From: Vanilla planifolia
Taxonomy: Eukaryota; Streptophyta; Magnoliopsida; Asparagales; Orchidaceae
Assembly (NCBI GenBank): GCA_023846275.1
Contig: CM043870.1
Span: 8,999,527-9,063,526 of the forward strand
Direction of reading: 5' to 3'
DNA length: 64,000 nucleotides
The position numbers and the translations under genes are program-made. This document shows positions 24,656 to 36,779 of this stretch, in pieces. The notes beneath the pieces are model-generated. The model saw nothing but the letters and a program-made list of their open reading frames with translations, was not told the DNA's origin and ran no database searches. Each line of letters opens with the position of its first letter. The first letter of the stretch is position 1.

Positions 24656-25177
24656 GAAATCGTGGGCTTTTAACTCATCATGTTAATTTGATCTCCATAT
24701 TGTATTAGTACTATTTTCATCCAACAATCTGTTTTCATATAAAATTGAAAGCTCTAACTAACCCCTTTTACATAGCTCATAACAAATGATCGAGACGATC
24801 ATCTTTATACATTCATTATAGCTAAAAGAAACAACAAACTCTTATCAACATAGTTTTTCAATGAAACCCATAAGCTTTAATTTCTTTTCATTCTAAGCAA
24901 CCAAAATCAACTTTATTCACAAAGATTCAAAAGAGAACTTATCATATTATGTGATTCTCATGAGCCAAAGTTAACAATCCCCTTTATATTCCTTATCCTT
25001 TCCTTTATCTCTTGATCTCTTTGAATCTCTTCAAAAGACCATAAGAGATTGTTATGGATCACACCTTCCTCTCTAGCTCTCCTCTCTCTATCTTCTTGCT
25101 TTCTGTTGGAGCTACCAAACACTACAATGACTTTGAACATAGGAGAACAATTTTATCCTCTTACTAACTAAGAGGAT

Positions 25178-25180
<3 letters not shown>
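24656..25180. other. Continuation of the LTR-like unit, no gene
   Basis: Continues the second unit past the point where copy 1 was truncated. A 60-codon charged frame on the minus strand (24958-25140) matches no family I recognise and is probably chance. Confidence 0.45.

Positions 25181-25236
<56 letters not shown>
25181..25236. repeat. (AT)28 microsatellite
   Basis: Uninterrupted AT run of about 56 bases. Confidence 0.95.
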
Positions 25237-25240
<4 letters not shown>

Positions 25241-26640
25241 TTCTTTATTTTATTAAAGCTAGTTTTAAAAATTTTTCAAAAATTTGAATGACCTTAAAAT
25301 AAATGCAAACTACATACCTACAAACCCCTGATAATAAAACTTATGCAATGGTATGCTCAAATATTGGATCTAACTATTAGTATCTTGGCATGCTTTTTGA
25401 GGAATCCACAACAAAAATGTTTCTTGACTATGGGCCTACATAATGCATATCCAACATGTAAAATAGCTTTTGGGGGAAATATTAATGCATTAATTAAGCA
25501 AGTTGTTAAAGTGTGCATGACAGGCATGTAGTGCTAGCATAATAGAAAGCTTTTTGTGATTGATTTTGACTTAGGTAGAGATTTTTTAACAAAAACTCAT
25601 ATAAATTATACTTGTCACATTATTGGTCCTTTAAGCCTATAAAAGGGGATTGTGGATAGTTTGAATAATATGTTCTCTTACGATGTCTCTCTCTCTCCAT
25701 CTCTTTTGCATACTCTCTCTCATCTTACATTTTGTGCCCAAATCTTGCTTTAGACATTATAAATTTTGAGAATAAGGGCAAAAACAAATTATCTATTTGA
25801 ACCATTCTTTTATAGTCTAATAGAGAAGAATTTGATAAAAAAAATAAGATAAGAGATATCTTGAAAATGAAGTATGTATTTGATATGATATGATGTTAAT
25901 CTTAATAAATATTTTTGTAATAAATTTAATTGAAGTGATGACACCTATTTTAATAGTTTAATACACTCAATGGTATATTATTGCAATGATGATGTGTCTA
26001 CATGTTATATCTTTATTTCTGTTAAATGCTATTAGCATTATATATTAATTCTCATGCATACTTAATTTATATGAGAAAAACATATTTCTTGAAGCATGTT
26101 ATTTTGACTATCTTACTCATTACATCATGAGATTGGCATTATAAATATATAAAAATGATTAATGTGCAAAAAGTAAGATGAAATTGAGAAAATTAAAAAA
26201 AATTATATTGTGATTAAAAGAGAAAAGATATTGCAATATGATAAATAGATGAGTATAGCATCTTTAATTTCTTAATTTATGAAGTTAGTTATTAAATTGA
26301 GAATTACTACTTAAAAATTCTATTTTTCTTTATCTTGATATGCTTTATTTATTTTAGAGTAGAGAGTCAAGGTTTATTTTTGAAAAACCAAAATGTTATT
26401 GCATATAAAAGGCATTATAACCTGCAAAGGGCACAATTTGATAAGACCACATCTGCTTAGCTTTAGAGAATAACAAATGTTTCTTTAATGTTTCCATTGG
26501 CTAAGTGACCTCCTTTGAGCATGCCATCAAAGACAAGGCTAAGAAGATGTTGGTGTGTGGTAGTACAATAACGCTTTATTAGAGTTGAGGCACATGCTTT
26601 TTATATGATTGAGTGACATTGCTGGTTCATCTTAGAATGA
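25237..26640. other. Unassigned AT-rich stretch; possible LTR-type promoter near 25637
   Basis: No protein family recognised; the 62-codon frame at 25343-25531 is unassigned. CCTATAAAAGGGG near 25637 is a good TATA-box form, followed about 50-90 bases later by a CT-rich run (TCTCTCTCTCCATCTC). That arrangement is common in LTR U3/R regions, but I could not pair it with a second copy. Confidence 0.35.
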
Positions 26641-26730
26641 TGATGACACATCAAAATAGTAATTGTTCACTGTTAACATTCTTATTTAATATAGCTGTGA
26701 TCATTATCATATGTTATTGATGTGTCATCA
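26641..26730. repeat. Small inverted-repeat element (90 bp)
   Basis: TGATGACACATCAA (26641-26654) and its exact reverse complement TTGATGTGTCATCA (26717-26730) enclose 62 bases. It could be a small MITE or a chance hairpin; no target duplication is visible. Confidence 0.5.
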
Positions 26731-27539
26731 CAAAATTTGTATGACATATTAGTCTGATGTATTGTTATGTGCCATACGATTACCCTATCTTTAAGTTCAC
26801 TTGTCTCCATAGTCTAACATTGACCTAAGAACTAAAGTCAAAGTACAAAGGAGCATCCAAGTGAATAGTATCTATTTTAAAGAAGTGTATACGATCGATG
26901 TAGGAGGTCATGCCATTGCCATAGTATGATAATGTAGACTTGACTTTCATTTTGCATAAAGTGGGAGGCAATGTAATGGTATGAAATAAACTTGACATGA
27001 ATAATACTGGTCGTCCAAAAATGTTGGCATCCAATGCAAAATCTAAAAGTTTCCTCTTGATACAATGATTTCCAATAATGAAAAGTATGCTTAATGACAA
27101 GTTGTATTATCTAATTCATTTGTTGTGCAGTTTGTAACAGTACGATGAGACCATTATTTGAATAGTAATATTCATTACTTAGTGGACTTGTCTAATTCAT
27201 TGACAAGTTTTGACATGTGTAATAAGTTGGTTCTTGACTATTATGTCATACTCCACTAAAATTTTAAGGAATCTTTAAGTAGCCATACGATTGCTGCTCC
27301 CTTATGCATATTGATCGTAATTAGCTAATGCTAAAGAGAAGCAAAATGTCTTGGTATGAAACTAAGATAATGTAAACAATGGATGCTTCACATAGTATGA
27401 CAATAGTTATCATGCTGACCAAAAGATTTACAAATAAAATATCTCCAATTTTTCTACATCTTATCAAGACTAATTCTCTGGGATGATGCTTCATACTTTA
27501 AGCAAAGCTTGAATGTATGGGAATTTTCTAGTTTAGTAA
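26731..27539. other. No gene recognised
   Basis: AT-rich. A 91-codon minus-strand frame (26825-27100) has no recognisable motif. It could be 3' flank or 3'UTR of the minus-strand LINE that follows, which is read in this direction. Confidence 0.4.
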
Positions 27540-28805
27540 GATTCATTCATAACTTGGAATAATTTGTGAATTTGAAGTTCCTGATTTTGTAGAATTTGAT
27601 GTCATTTTAGCTAGATAGTTTATCACTTTGTTGCCCTCTTTGTAAATATAACTCCATTGAACTATTCTTGTACCTACCTCATGATTATTTTGCTAAATAA
27701 TGTTTGATAGCTTCTAAGGAATATTCATCTGAGCTTACACCATTTTAAGGATTATTTTACAGTTCATTTTGATCACAAGATTATGAATGTTTATGCTATT
27801 GCACATTTGTAGATCAATAGTATAAACAAACCTTTTGCTTCTAAAAAAGATTTATTGCCAACAAAGTAAGAAAAGGTTGCACTATTTTGGCCTGTGTGAT
27901 TACGAATAATTCCACCAATAGCCAATACATCCATTATGATCATTTGTAAAACCATTAATGTTTAGCTTCAACATTTGATGCAGAGGAGGCCACCATTTAA
28001 CAACTTCACAACATTTATACCTTAAAAGTGAGGATCTAAATCAAGTAACTAAATGAATATTTTGTTAGAACATTTATGTGAGTGGAAGGCAACTAAAAAT
28101 GTTGTAGCTATTGAAGTTGATATTGTTGATGATTGTGTTTACTTGATAGTTAACTTATTAATGAAAATTTAGGTTTTTTCCTTCCATGCTTTCTAGCATG
28201 TAATCAATTAAAAGGTTATGTATGTTCTCTAAGTCACCCCAAAGGAAACCATTCATGATTTTCTCAATTTTGTTTAGTATGTTAATATTGTGATTTACTA
28301 TCATCAAATAGAAAATAGATAATAAAGTAAGAACAAGTTTCATAATAGTAAGTCTGCCTCCCATAATTAATGGCCTTTTCTTCCAATCTATCACCTTCCT
28401 ATTGATTTTATCTAGAAAATGTTGGAAACAAGAAATTTGTTTCTACCTATATAAAGATAACAGCTCATGTATTTTATAAGAAGCATTTCTCTCTAAAAAT
28501 TGAGCAATTGACTGATTTTTCTCACCTAACCTAAATGAATTTTGCTACTAGTAATGAACTTGCTTTTTTGGTGATTTATGTTAAAGGCCCAATGTACTTT
28601 GAAAAGTAGCCAAAAGTTTGTGAATATTGGATATAGATTTCAAATCTCCTCTACAAACTATTATAATATCATGTACATAGCCTAAATGAGTTACAATTAG
28701 GCAACTTTTGGATTGAATATAATGAATTTATTTCCCTTGATTAATGAACTTATTTAATACTTGACCAAAGTCTTTCATAATAAAAATTAGTGAGAACACT
28801 AGTCA
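27540..28805 (-). pseudogene. L1-type LINE, 3' half (RT end and RNase H)
   Basis: Translated on the minus strand. Near 28640-28800 it reads SLIFIMKDFGQVLNKFIN, then THLGYVHDIIIVCRGDLKSI, matching the PLSPLLF..AEEVLSR...YADD..IFCRG region, with the YADD box degraded to YVHD. At 28158-28394 an open stretch reads RPLIMGGRLTIMKLVLT and NKIEKIMNGFLWGD, the standard plant L1 segment after the RT core. Near 27890-27985 is KLNINGFTNDHNG, and near 27590-27640 IYKEGNKVINYLAKM, the two ends of the plant L1 RNase H domain. Frameshifts and stops throughout. Its upstream part is cut off almost exactly where the gypsy LTR at 28811 begins, suggesting the gypsy element inserted here or a breakpoint formed here. 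Confidence 0.8.
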
Positions 28806-28810
28806 AGATT

Positions 28811-30439
28811 TATGATACCCAAAAGCCAGATAGACACACAATGGCACTTCTGAACAATTAACTTCTATTCTTTATATGTAAAGTCTAGATAAAGCTTAAA
28901 TTGCACTTTTGGCTCAAAATTCTTGACAAAATGCAAAAAGTGTAAAAAATTAGCTAATTCAACCCTTTTTAGTCTACTCCACTATTCACCACAAGTTTGA
29001 CCTGATCTGACCTATTAAATTAGATGATATAGATTGAAATAGTTTAGTAAAAGGGTTTTCTATGACCAATTTGGATTGTGAGTTCATCCAACTTGTGAGC
29101 AATTTGATGTGCCACACCATTCTATTGATAGAATTCTTAACATGCTAACTTGACTCCAACCCATGACACTACGTTGACCCATCAACCATCTCCGCGACAT
29201 GCCAACTCAATTTCGATAAGTGGCTTTGCCGACATCATGTTGACTAGAGAACTTGCTTTGCAACACCTTAACTCACAACACTATTAATGTTGCATAGACT
29301 TGCCAACTTGCTTCGTTAAGCACCAACCCATTGCTCATCAACTTTGTGCCAACTCATAGTCATAATCTATGACATGCATTATTAGATCCAACCTGCAACG
29401 CTATCAACATTGCATGGACAAGCCAACCCACTTCATGACTTGCTGACTAGGATCCAACGATTACCTTCTTGAACCTCGCTAAAAGAGAGCCAAAAATGCA
29501 GCTTTTCAAAAAGTTGTTTTCTAATAGCTTTATCAATGTAACATTTGGACCAAAATGATAGCTTTTTTGAAAGCTATTTGGCAATAGCTTTAATCACAAT
29601 TTTGGCAACAACATTTCAATAAATAGATTTTAGGAATTGAAAACATAGTTTTTTAAGAACCTATTTGGCAATAGCTTTTGATTGTAATATTTTTATTTTT
29701 TTATGTTTTATTTTATTTTTTGTTTAGGCTTTCTATAAAAAGAGAAAGCTTACCCTTTAAAATAATGATCATTATATGAATTTCACTTTTGTTTTGCATC
29801 TCATTGAAGTTTAAGGTATCACAATGAGAACTTTGATATGCTGAGTAAGGCTTTAGTACTAAAAAAGAGGTGTGGGGACCAAGTAGTGAAACCTTATGCT
29901 AGTTACCTATGACTCGACAACATCATCATCCTATCATTTCATCTTGACGATTCCTTCACTTTGTTGATACCTTTGTCATTTCCTTTGGCAAGTAATTCCC
30001 TTTCACCTCGTCTCTTATGTTTTTTTAAGGTTTTCACACCAAATTATCATTGTTTTTTTTACTATTTTAATTATATTTTTGTAAGTGTTTAGATCATCTT
30101 TACAAGCAAGCTTCTTCGTTATTCTAGTTTTCCTATAAGGCTTAGTGAAGTCTTTCGATGCTTTCAATTTGTACAAATGTGACTTTTACTTTGTTCTTTT
30201 CTTTATCATAGCATCATTTTATCAAGCCCATTTTTTCAAGTACCTTATCTCTGTGCAATTGAAAAGTAACCACTGTGTGGCTCTCTATCGCCTTTTGGGT
30301 AAGATTACCTTGTACATGTACCTCTTGCATGTTACTTTTTTAGGTTTCTTATGTCTATTCTTCTACATTTTTTTCTTCCTAACGTCTGTGAGTTAATCTC
30401 TATGCTTCTTATAACATTTATGACATCCTTTCGACATCA
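28811..30439 (+). repeat. 5' LTR of the plus-strand gypsy element
   Basis: Matches 35339-36770 block by block: TGATACCCAAAAGCCAGA versus TGATGCTTAAGAGCTAGA at the start; the Ca.CCAACcCAT-rich central part; CTTTAAAATAATGATC versus TTTTAAAATAGTGATC; and GCTTAGTGAAGTCTTTCGAT near the end. The border at 30439 is set by the primer-binding-site relic that follows. Confidence 0.75.
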
Positions 30440-30440
30440 A

Positions 30441-30458
30441 ACTACTATTAGAGCTCGA
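30441..30458 (+). other. Primer-binding-site relic
   Basis: ACTACTATTAGAGCTCGA resembles TTGGTATCAGAGCTCGG, the initiator tRNA-Met-complementary site of plant gypsy elements, and lies directly after the LTR end (...CGACATCA). Confidence 0.5.
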
Positions 30459-30639
30459 TTATGGTAGTGCTTGTAACATTAACAACAAAACAAATTTGAA
30501 TTAAACCTTCTTGTCAATTTTCTTTTTTTGCCACATAATTACAAGAGAGAAAGAGAGAGGGATGAATCAAAAGAGGGTTTTCTTCTTAAAGTATAATATA
30601 TGAACATGAGATCTAATAACATGGAGCACCCATATGTCA

Positions 30640-30848
30640 ACCAAGCTCATATAGCCCTTCAAGACCTCTTAACCTGATTAAAAAAATACGAAAGCTAAGC
30701 TAGAAGAATATAGAATTAGGATCAACTAGTTCGAGCAAGATCCAAATGAACCAACTTTTTTTAAACCTGATATTGTCTTTCCACCTAATCAAATACCTAT
30801 TATGATCAATGAACCTTTGTTGAGATAACACTTAGAAAGTGAAAATGA
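30640..30848 (+). pseudogene. Gypsy gag, part before the chloroplast insert
   Basis: A frame reading FFKPDIVFPPNQIPIMINEP runs up to the left edge of the chloroplast DNA. Gag sequence resumes at about 31240, so gag is split by the insert. The assignment of this N-terminal part rests mainly on position. Confidence 0.45.
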
Positions 30849-31225
30849 TTTGTCTGTCTCCAATAATTAATTCTCGTTGTCCACGTCCTATAGGGATCAT
30901 TGAATCAATGGCAATAAGTCCCGTTTGAAGGGGCTCATATACAGAACGCCTCGAAATAATACCTGGGGCAGGAGATTCAATTAACCGAGATTCAGAAGAT
31001 GAAATTTCATCTCTACCATCAATAGGTTTAGTTAGAGCATTTATGACCCGACCCAAATAAGCCTCGCTCACAGGGACCTGAGCAATTTTTCCTGTTGCTT
31101 TTACAGAACTGCCCTCTTTTATCATCAAACCATCGCTCATTAATACAACACCAACATTATCTGATTCCAAATTCAGAGCAATACCTATTGTACCCTCTTC
31201 AAATTCTATTAATTCACCCGCCATT
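30849..31225 (-). pseudogene. atpA: Nuclear copy of chloroplast atpA fragment (NUPT)
   Basis: An open minus-strand frame encodes about 125 residues of the chloroplast ATP synthase CF1 alpha subunit. It starts at the family's internal [20 protein letters not shown], runs through [20 protein letters not shown] and [13 protein letters not shown] sequence (here [20 protein letters not shown]), and ends at [11 protein letters not shown]. In the complete protein this directly precedes the Walker A loop (TGKT), so the copy stops just before the nucleotide-binding motif. It lacks the first about 50 residues and the whole second half, so it cannot make a working subunit. It lies antisense inside the gag of a decayed gypsy element. 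With no stop in 125 codons beside heavily mutated gag, it must have arrived much later than the retroelement. Confidence 0.93.
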
Positions 31226-31234
31226 AGCCCATGA

Positions 31235-31570
31235 AATCCATAAAATATGAAACCACCATCTTTGAAGGAATCCTAAGGACTACAAAGAGTGGGAAGTAAC
31301 CTTGGACCATTACTTCCAATGGATTAGATTAAATGAAGAATGAAAGATATTATTTGCTCTACTAAAGCTAGCTAAATAAGTTAGGCTATTTATGAAAACC
31401 ATAGACACCTACTATCAATAGAGAGGATCACAACCCATAAGAACTTAGAATGAATCTAAGGGAATCCTGAAGAATAAATACCCTCTTATATAAGAACCAA
31501 TTACTTGACCAATAATAATGCCTAAACCAAGAAGGAAAGTCAATTAACAAGTACATTGCTTATTTTAATG
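31235..31570 (+). pseudogene. Gypsy gag core (Retrotrans_gag) after the insert
   Basis: Across frameshifts the plus strand reads YKEWEVTLDHYFQWIRLNEE, then WKILFALLKLA, and near 31420-31500 QPIR....EMK.NLREKY followed by YKNQLLDQ. This matches the plant gypsy gag core (EW....YF.W..L.E..KI.FA.LKL......W... and W.EMK..LR.KY.P..Y...L). Several frames are needed, so it is non-functional. Confidence 0.75.
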
Positions 31571-32109
31571 TGTATTATTTATATTGTGGAGTTATAGAAG
31601 ACCCATTAGTCATCCTTTCTAGATTTTGAGCAAGGATTAAAAGAGATGTGCATAGGGAGTTTTTAATGCCCCATGTGCACCTTAGAGAAGTTTTATAAGA
31701 TTACTAATGAGTTTAAGCACCTCCAAAAGTTTATTCAACCAAAAGAGTTGAACAGATGCTTAAGTTGACCTTCTGACTCACCCATATTATAACATCCAAT
31801 AGTCACCCACCTACACTTTCCTTTTCAACCCAAACCTTAAACTAACTTCAAAACCCAATCAAACCCATTAATTAAAAACCAAAAATAACTTATTTTTATA
31901 TAAAGGCAAGATCATATAGCTACTTAATGCTCCACATGATAAATATGGTATATTGAGGAAGACATATGTAAGGAATTTAACATTGGAGAAGAAGGAGAAG
32001 TCAAAGAATTTACTTTCTATACTAAACTAGCTTATGAATATTCAGAGAAAGGAGAGAACACTATCAAGGACATTAAATTTTATTATAATTATGAGATGTA
32101 TCTTCACCT

Positions 32110-32600
32110 AACCTAAGGTTAGCAAATATTAGACACTTGACCATCTTCCATTCCTTCGATAAACTAAGAGAAAAATTTTGTCAGTTCATCATAGATAGTG
32201 GTGGTAGTATCAGTGCTATTTCTATCAATAATGTAGCACTCATTGGACTTGCACCACTCACTATCAAAACCCCTACTACTTTTTGGATTAACAAAATATT
32301 CATTCTTATAGATAAACAATGTGTTATGCCACTTAAATTTGGATAATATGCTAAAGATATGTTATGTTATGTTGTTAAGTAGGTAATATCATTTTTGGGT
32401 GATCTTGGTTGTATGACCATGATGCCCTTCTTATTGACAAGGTTAACACCTACACCTTCACACATCAAGGCTAAAAAGTTAAGCTATACCCATCACCACT
32501 TAAGAACCACGTCCAACACAATAAAAAGAAGCCAATCGCCACCACAAAAAAGAAAATCTAGCTTATGTCCCATGGTGAAGTAGATTAGGAATTCACTGAT
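32110..32600 (+). pseudogene. Gypsy aspartic protease
   Basis: Open stretch 32137-32346 reads REKFCQFIIDSGGSISAIS, with the D-S-G retropepsin triplet near 32193-32201, and ends CVMPLKFG like the family's (C)LVP..FG. The next frames resemble ILLGRPWLYDHDAL...NTYTF, the downstream part of the domain. Stops and a frame change separate the two. Confidence 0.75.
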
Positions 32601-32639
32601 GGTATTGATCTAGCCTGTCATAGTTAGAGAGATACCAAG

Positions 32640-33620
32640 TACCTAGCATAGCCATACCTCCTTTGGTATAACCTATTCTTTTTAGTTTCTTTGATATTTT
32701 CACTGAAGAACCTTAAGGTTTGTGTCCTGATCAGAATATCCAACACACTATAGACCTTGTGCTTGGGGATAATTTGTCAAATCTACCATACTATAAGATG
32801 AGTCCTTCCAAACATCAAGAACTAACATGATATGTGTAAGATTTATTAAACAAAGGCTTCAAATGAGAAAGGCTTAACACTTGTGTCATTCCTGCCCTTT
32901 CAGCCCCTAAAGAAAATAGTTCATGGAGAATGTGTATCGATAGTAGGGATATCAACAAAATAACTATAAAGTATATGTTCCCTATCTTATGCTTAGATTA
33001 CTTGTACCAAATGAGTGGAGCCACTATCTTCTTGAAAATCAATTTAAAAAGTGGATACCAAAGGATTTGATTATGGGGATGAGTGGAAAACTACTTTTAA
33101 AATAAGAGATAGGTTATACAAATAGTTAGTCATGCTATTCAATCTATCTAATTCACTTAGCATGTTTATGAAATTATGACTTGAAACTTTGATTCTACTT
33201 AGTAAAATTTGTGATAGTTCATTTTGATGATATCTTAATCTTTAATCACACCCTTGAACACCAATCAAAATATCATAAAAAGATTTACTCAATTATTAGG
33301 GAGAACCACATCAATGCCAACATCAAGAAATGCATTTTTGTTACCAATTATGTGAACTTTCTAGGCTTTATTAGTCTCAAGATATGGTGTATCAACTAAC
33401 CAAGACAAGATTAAAGCCTTAGTTGATTGACCAACATCTCAATACATCCATAATGTTAGAAGTTTTCATGACTTAGAGACCTTCTATAAGAGATTTATTA
33501 AAGGCTTTAATAACATTACAACCATAATAACCAACTCTATCAAAAAGGAAAATTTTGAATGGCCCCTACGATTAAGAAAACATTTAAGAAGATCAAGAAG
33601 AATGTAAACACCTATACTCC
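32640..33620 (+). pseudogene. Gypsy reverse transcriptase
   Basis: The clearest part is 33211-33399: IVHFDDILIFNHTLEHQSKY, then NINANIKKCIF-type sequence (here RENHINANIKKCIF) and VNFLGFI, i.e. the RT active-site strand and the following region. Here the box is HFDD rather than YFDD or FIDD. Downstream VRSFHDLETFYKRFIKGFNN (about 33450-33510) matches the RT-RNase H connection (VRSFHGLASFYRRFI..F). The N-terminal half is poorly preserved. Confidence 0.8.
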
Positions 33621-34149
33621 AACTTTCAAATTTTTTTTATCATTTTTGAAGTCTTCTATAGTTCTTAAGGAGTAGGAATAAGAAGAGTCCGTAGCTAGGA
33701 AGGATGATCAATTGCATACTTTAATGGAAAAATGAATGAGTCATATAATAAATACTCTATGATAAAAAATTGTATGCGATAGTACCTCTTGCCTTAGAAA
33801 TTTGTACTTTATTCTAACCATGAGGACTTAAGATATTTTGATTCACAAAAGCTAAAACCATAATAAGTTAAGTGGGTTAAATTTCTTCAAAGCTACACCT
33901 TCATCCTCAAAATTAAGCCAAGTGTAAAAAAAAGTCATTGATGCTCTTAGTTGGTGAAGGAACCTACTCACCTCATTGTCTATCTCCATCACCATATATG
34001 ATTAAATGATTAAAGATGTTTATCTTTTTCATGATAAGAAACTTTACATATCGTAAACATCACTTAAGAATTTCTTAGTTTAAGAGATACATGTAAGAAG
34101 ACTAGTAGGTTGTTTCTATGAAACAAAACCATTATAGCCATTGAATATA

Positions 34150-34830
34150 GGCTTTATTGGGCAAGATTAAAATGACATGCTACTTGAATAATTGTTAGGT
34201 GTAAGACTTGCATAGTTGCCAAACATCACACCCCAAAAAATTGAACTTTACACCCCATTACTAGTACCATCACAACCATGAGAAGACCTTAGTATGGATT
34301 TTATCCTTGAGTTACCCAAAAACCTTTGAAGACATGACTCTATCTTTGTGGTAGTAGATTAATTTACAAAAATGGCTAGATTAATCTAATGCTTTAAAAC
34401 TTTTGATTCTTCACATATTGCTTAATTATTCTTTAACAAAATGGTAAATCTTTGTGGGTTTCGTAAGATGATAATCACTTATAGGATTGTCTATTTCACT
34501 TCATATTTTTGAAAAATCCTTTAGTATTTTAATGTTCAAATTGAGGTAATATATTGTAGTTTAGGGAATCTTTTATGATACTTGGTAGAAGAGAATATAA
34601 AAAATTGGGACATGCATTTATCGCATGCAAAGCATGCTTATAATAATTTTGTTAATAGGTTCATAGAAATGAGCCTTTTTAAAGCCTATACAGGATATAA
34701 ACCTTATAATCAAGTTGATTTAATTCTATTACTCATTTAAGAATAGAAGTCTATATTAAAGAAATAAGAAACCTTAGTAATAAGCAATATAAGAGATTGA
34801 TCAATTTACAACATAAGCATAAAAAATTTT
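34150..34830 (+). pseudogene. Gypsy integrase
   Basis: About 34570-34730 reads LVEENIKNWDMHLSHAKHAY, then NNFVNRFIEMSLFKAYTGYK and PYNQVDLI, matching the family's ...G.NPK.WD..L..AEFAYN...N.STG.SPFE.VYGYKP..PVDL. The zinc-binding and catalytic-core parts upstream are mostly lost to stops. Confidence 0.78.
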
Positions 34831-34969
34831 TGAAAGAAGATAACATGATGATCCTAACTAGTTTTGAAAGGTTCCTACTACAAACTTTGTGAAAGTTAGT
34901 TGCATGAGATGCTTATCTATCTAAATATTAAAAAAGGTTGGATCAAATACATACAATATGGAGCTACCA

Positions 34970-35110
34970 AATGATTATGACATCAGAAGCACATTCAATG
35001 TCTTAGACTTGGTCACTTACATGGTGCCAGATGCAATTTTAAGTAAGCCATTTGAGTTATCAACCACACCCTTTGAGAGTGAACCTTTACCTAAGTATTC
35101 ACTAGGTTAA
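34970..35110 (+). pseudogene. Gypsy integrase extreme C-terminus
   Basis: Reads as the STFNV.DLV.Y..PDA.LSKPFE stretch that closes many gypsy integrases. About 230 bases of non-coding sequence with a purine-rich stretch (AAAGGAGTTGATAAGGA, about 35308-35324) lie between it and the 3' LTR. Confidence 0.55.
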
Positions 35111-35338
35111 AAGAATGCTGGATGACAAAACTACATTAACTAGAAACTAGACTTATTAGATGTATCTAGTTCATTGGAAAAGTTGACCAAACTCTGAAGA
35201 TACTTGGATCATAAGAGAAGAGTTATAGTGATTAAACTTGGATGCATTAGACTTACGATAACTAATCTAACGTGGTTGACCCATCAGAGATGAGTTTTTC
35301 TTGTAATAAAGGAGTTGATAAGGACATTAGTCAAAATT

Positions 35339-36770
35339 TGTGATGCTTAAGAGCTAGACAAACATGCGTTGATACTTTTAGACAATTAAGATATTTATTC
35401 TTCATGTACAAAGTCAAGCTAATGCCTAAAATTTTACTTTGGGCTTAACATTCATAACAAAAAATTAAAAAGGGCCAAAAAATGGCCCATTGCGCTCTAT
35501 TTTGTTAGCTCTACCTCCCACTACCACCATGGCCACTCACCATCATTACTTAACCAGAACAATCAACCAAGAATGCATTTAATTAAAATAATTCCACAAA
35601 CACATCTTCTTGCTCTGATTTGGATTAAGAGTTTGTGCGACCTCTAAGTGATCCATCGTGACACACTGACGTGCTGACAAAATTTACAACATGTAGACTT
35701 GACTCTAACCTACAAGCCTTATCAATCTACCAACCCCCCTTAATGACATGCCAATTCAATACTGACCCAAAACTTTATTGATGTCACATTGACCTACCAA
35801 CTTGCTTTATGACACCCTAACTCGTGACACTATCAATGCCACATTGTTACTCACCAAACTACTTTGTGATACATCAACTCAAGGCTTATTAACACTGTGC
35901 TAACGTGTTAGCCCGATCCATGGCATGCAGCATTAGATTCAACCTACAATAATGTCAATGTCACGTGGACCTACCAGCCTATTACATGACACATTGAGTA
36001 GAATCTGACCAGCGATGACCCACGTGAACTGACTAATGTAGAATTAGAAACATAATTTTTTAGAAAGCTATTTGGCAACATATTTAATTACAAAACTTTT
36101 GGGCCAAAATAATATCTTTTCAAAAATCTTTTTGGTATTAGCTTTAACCACTACATTGGCAATAGCTTAGTAAATAAATTTAAAGAACAAAAAATGTTAC
36201 TTTTAAAAAGATATTTAGCAACAACTTTGGGTCATAATTGTTTTTTATTTTTTTATTTTATCTTTTGTGCTTAGGCTCTTTATAAAAAAGGGAGGCCTAC
36301 TTTTTAAAATAGTGATCTTTGGATGAGTAAAATTTCATTTTTTTCTTTACATGTCATTGAGTTATAAGTTGATATCTACAAGAAGTTTAACATGCTTATT
36401 CATTAGGGCTCTGGTAATAGGAGGAGGTTTCAAGGATCAAGTAGTGAGACATCGTGCTAGTTTACCATGACTTTATGGCATCTTCATCCTACCGTCATCT
36501 CTTAATAATTTCTTCACTTTACTAATTCCTTACTTTGTTACTTCCTTTCACAACGATATTGTCTTTCACTTCATCACTTAAGTTTTCTTGGGTTGTCCTC
36601 CCACTTATAGTTGTCTTTTCTTACTATTGCATTTCAATTTTTATAAGTGTTTAGATCACTTTTATGAGCAAGTTACTTCCTTATTTTAGTTTTCTCTTAA
36701 GGCTTAGTAAAGTCTTTCGATGCTTTCAATTTGTGCCCATGTCACCTTTACTTTATTTTTTAATTTATTT
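35339..36770 (+). repeat. 3' LTR of the plus-strand gypsy element, truncated
   Basis: Diverged direct repeat of the LTR at 28811. Similarity is lost near 36770, some 200 bases before the expected end, where DNA linked to a minus-strand LINE begins. Confidence 0.75.
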
Positions 36771-36779
36771 TTTCTTTGA

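Larger units (their letters stand above)
28811..36770 (+). mobile_element. Ty3/gypsy retrotransposon carrying a chloroplast fragment
   Basis: A plus-strand element with direct repeats at both ends (28811 to about 30439, and 35339 to about 36770). Internal order is primer-binding site, gag (interrupted by chloroplast DNA), protease, RT, integrase, which is gypsy order. All coding parts are full of stops. The right LTR seems truncated by about 200 bases where LINE-related sequence begins. No target duplication can be assigned because of that truncation. LTR divergence is high, so the insertion is old. Confidence 0.8.

Noticed and set aside
25343..25531. 62-codon frame with balanced composition
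   Set aside because: No family motif, no paired LTR or neighbouring domain; too short to call.
30832..31224. A functional nuclear ATP synthase alpha gene
   Set aside because: Only about a quarter of atpA is present, with no Walker A, no transit peptide and no C-terminal half; it is an organelle DNA insertion.
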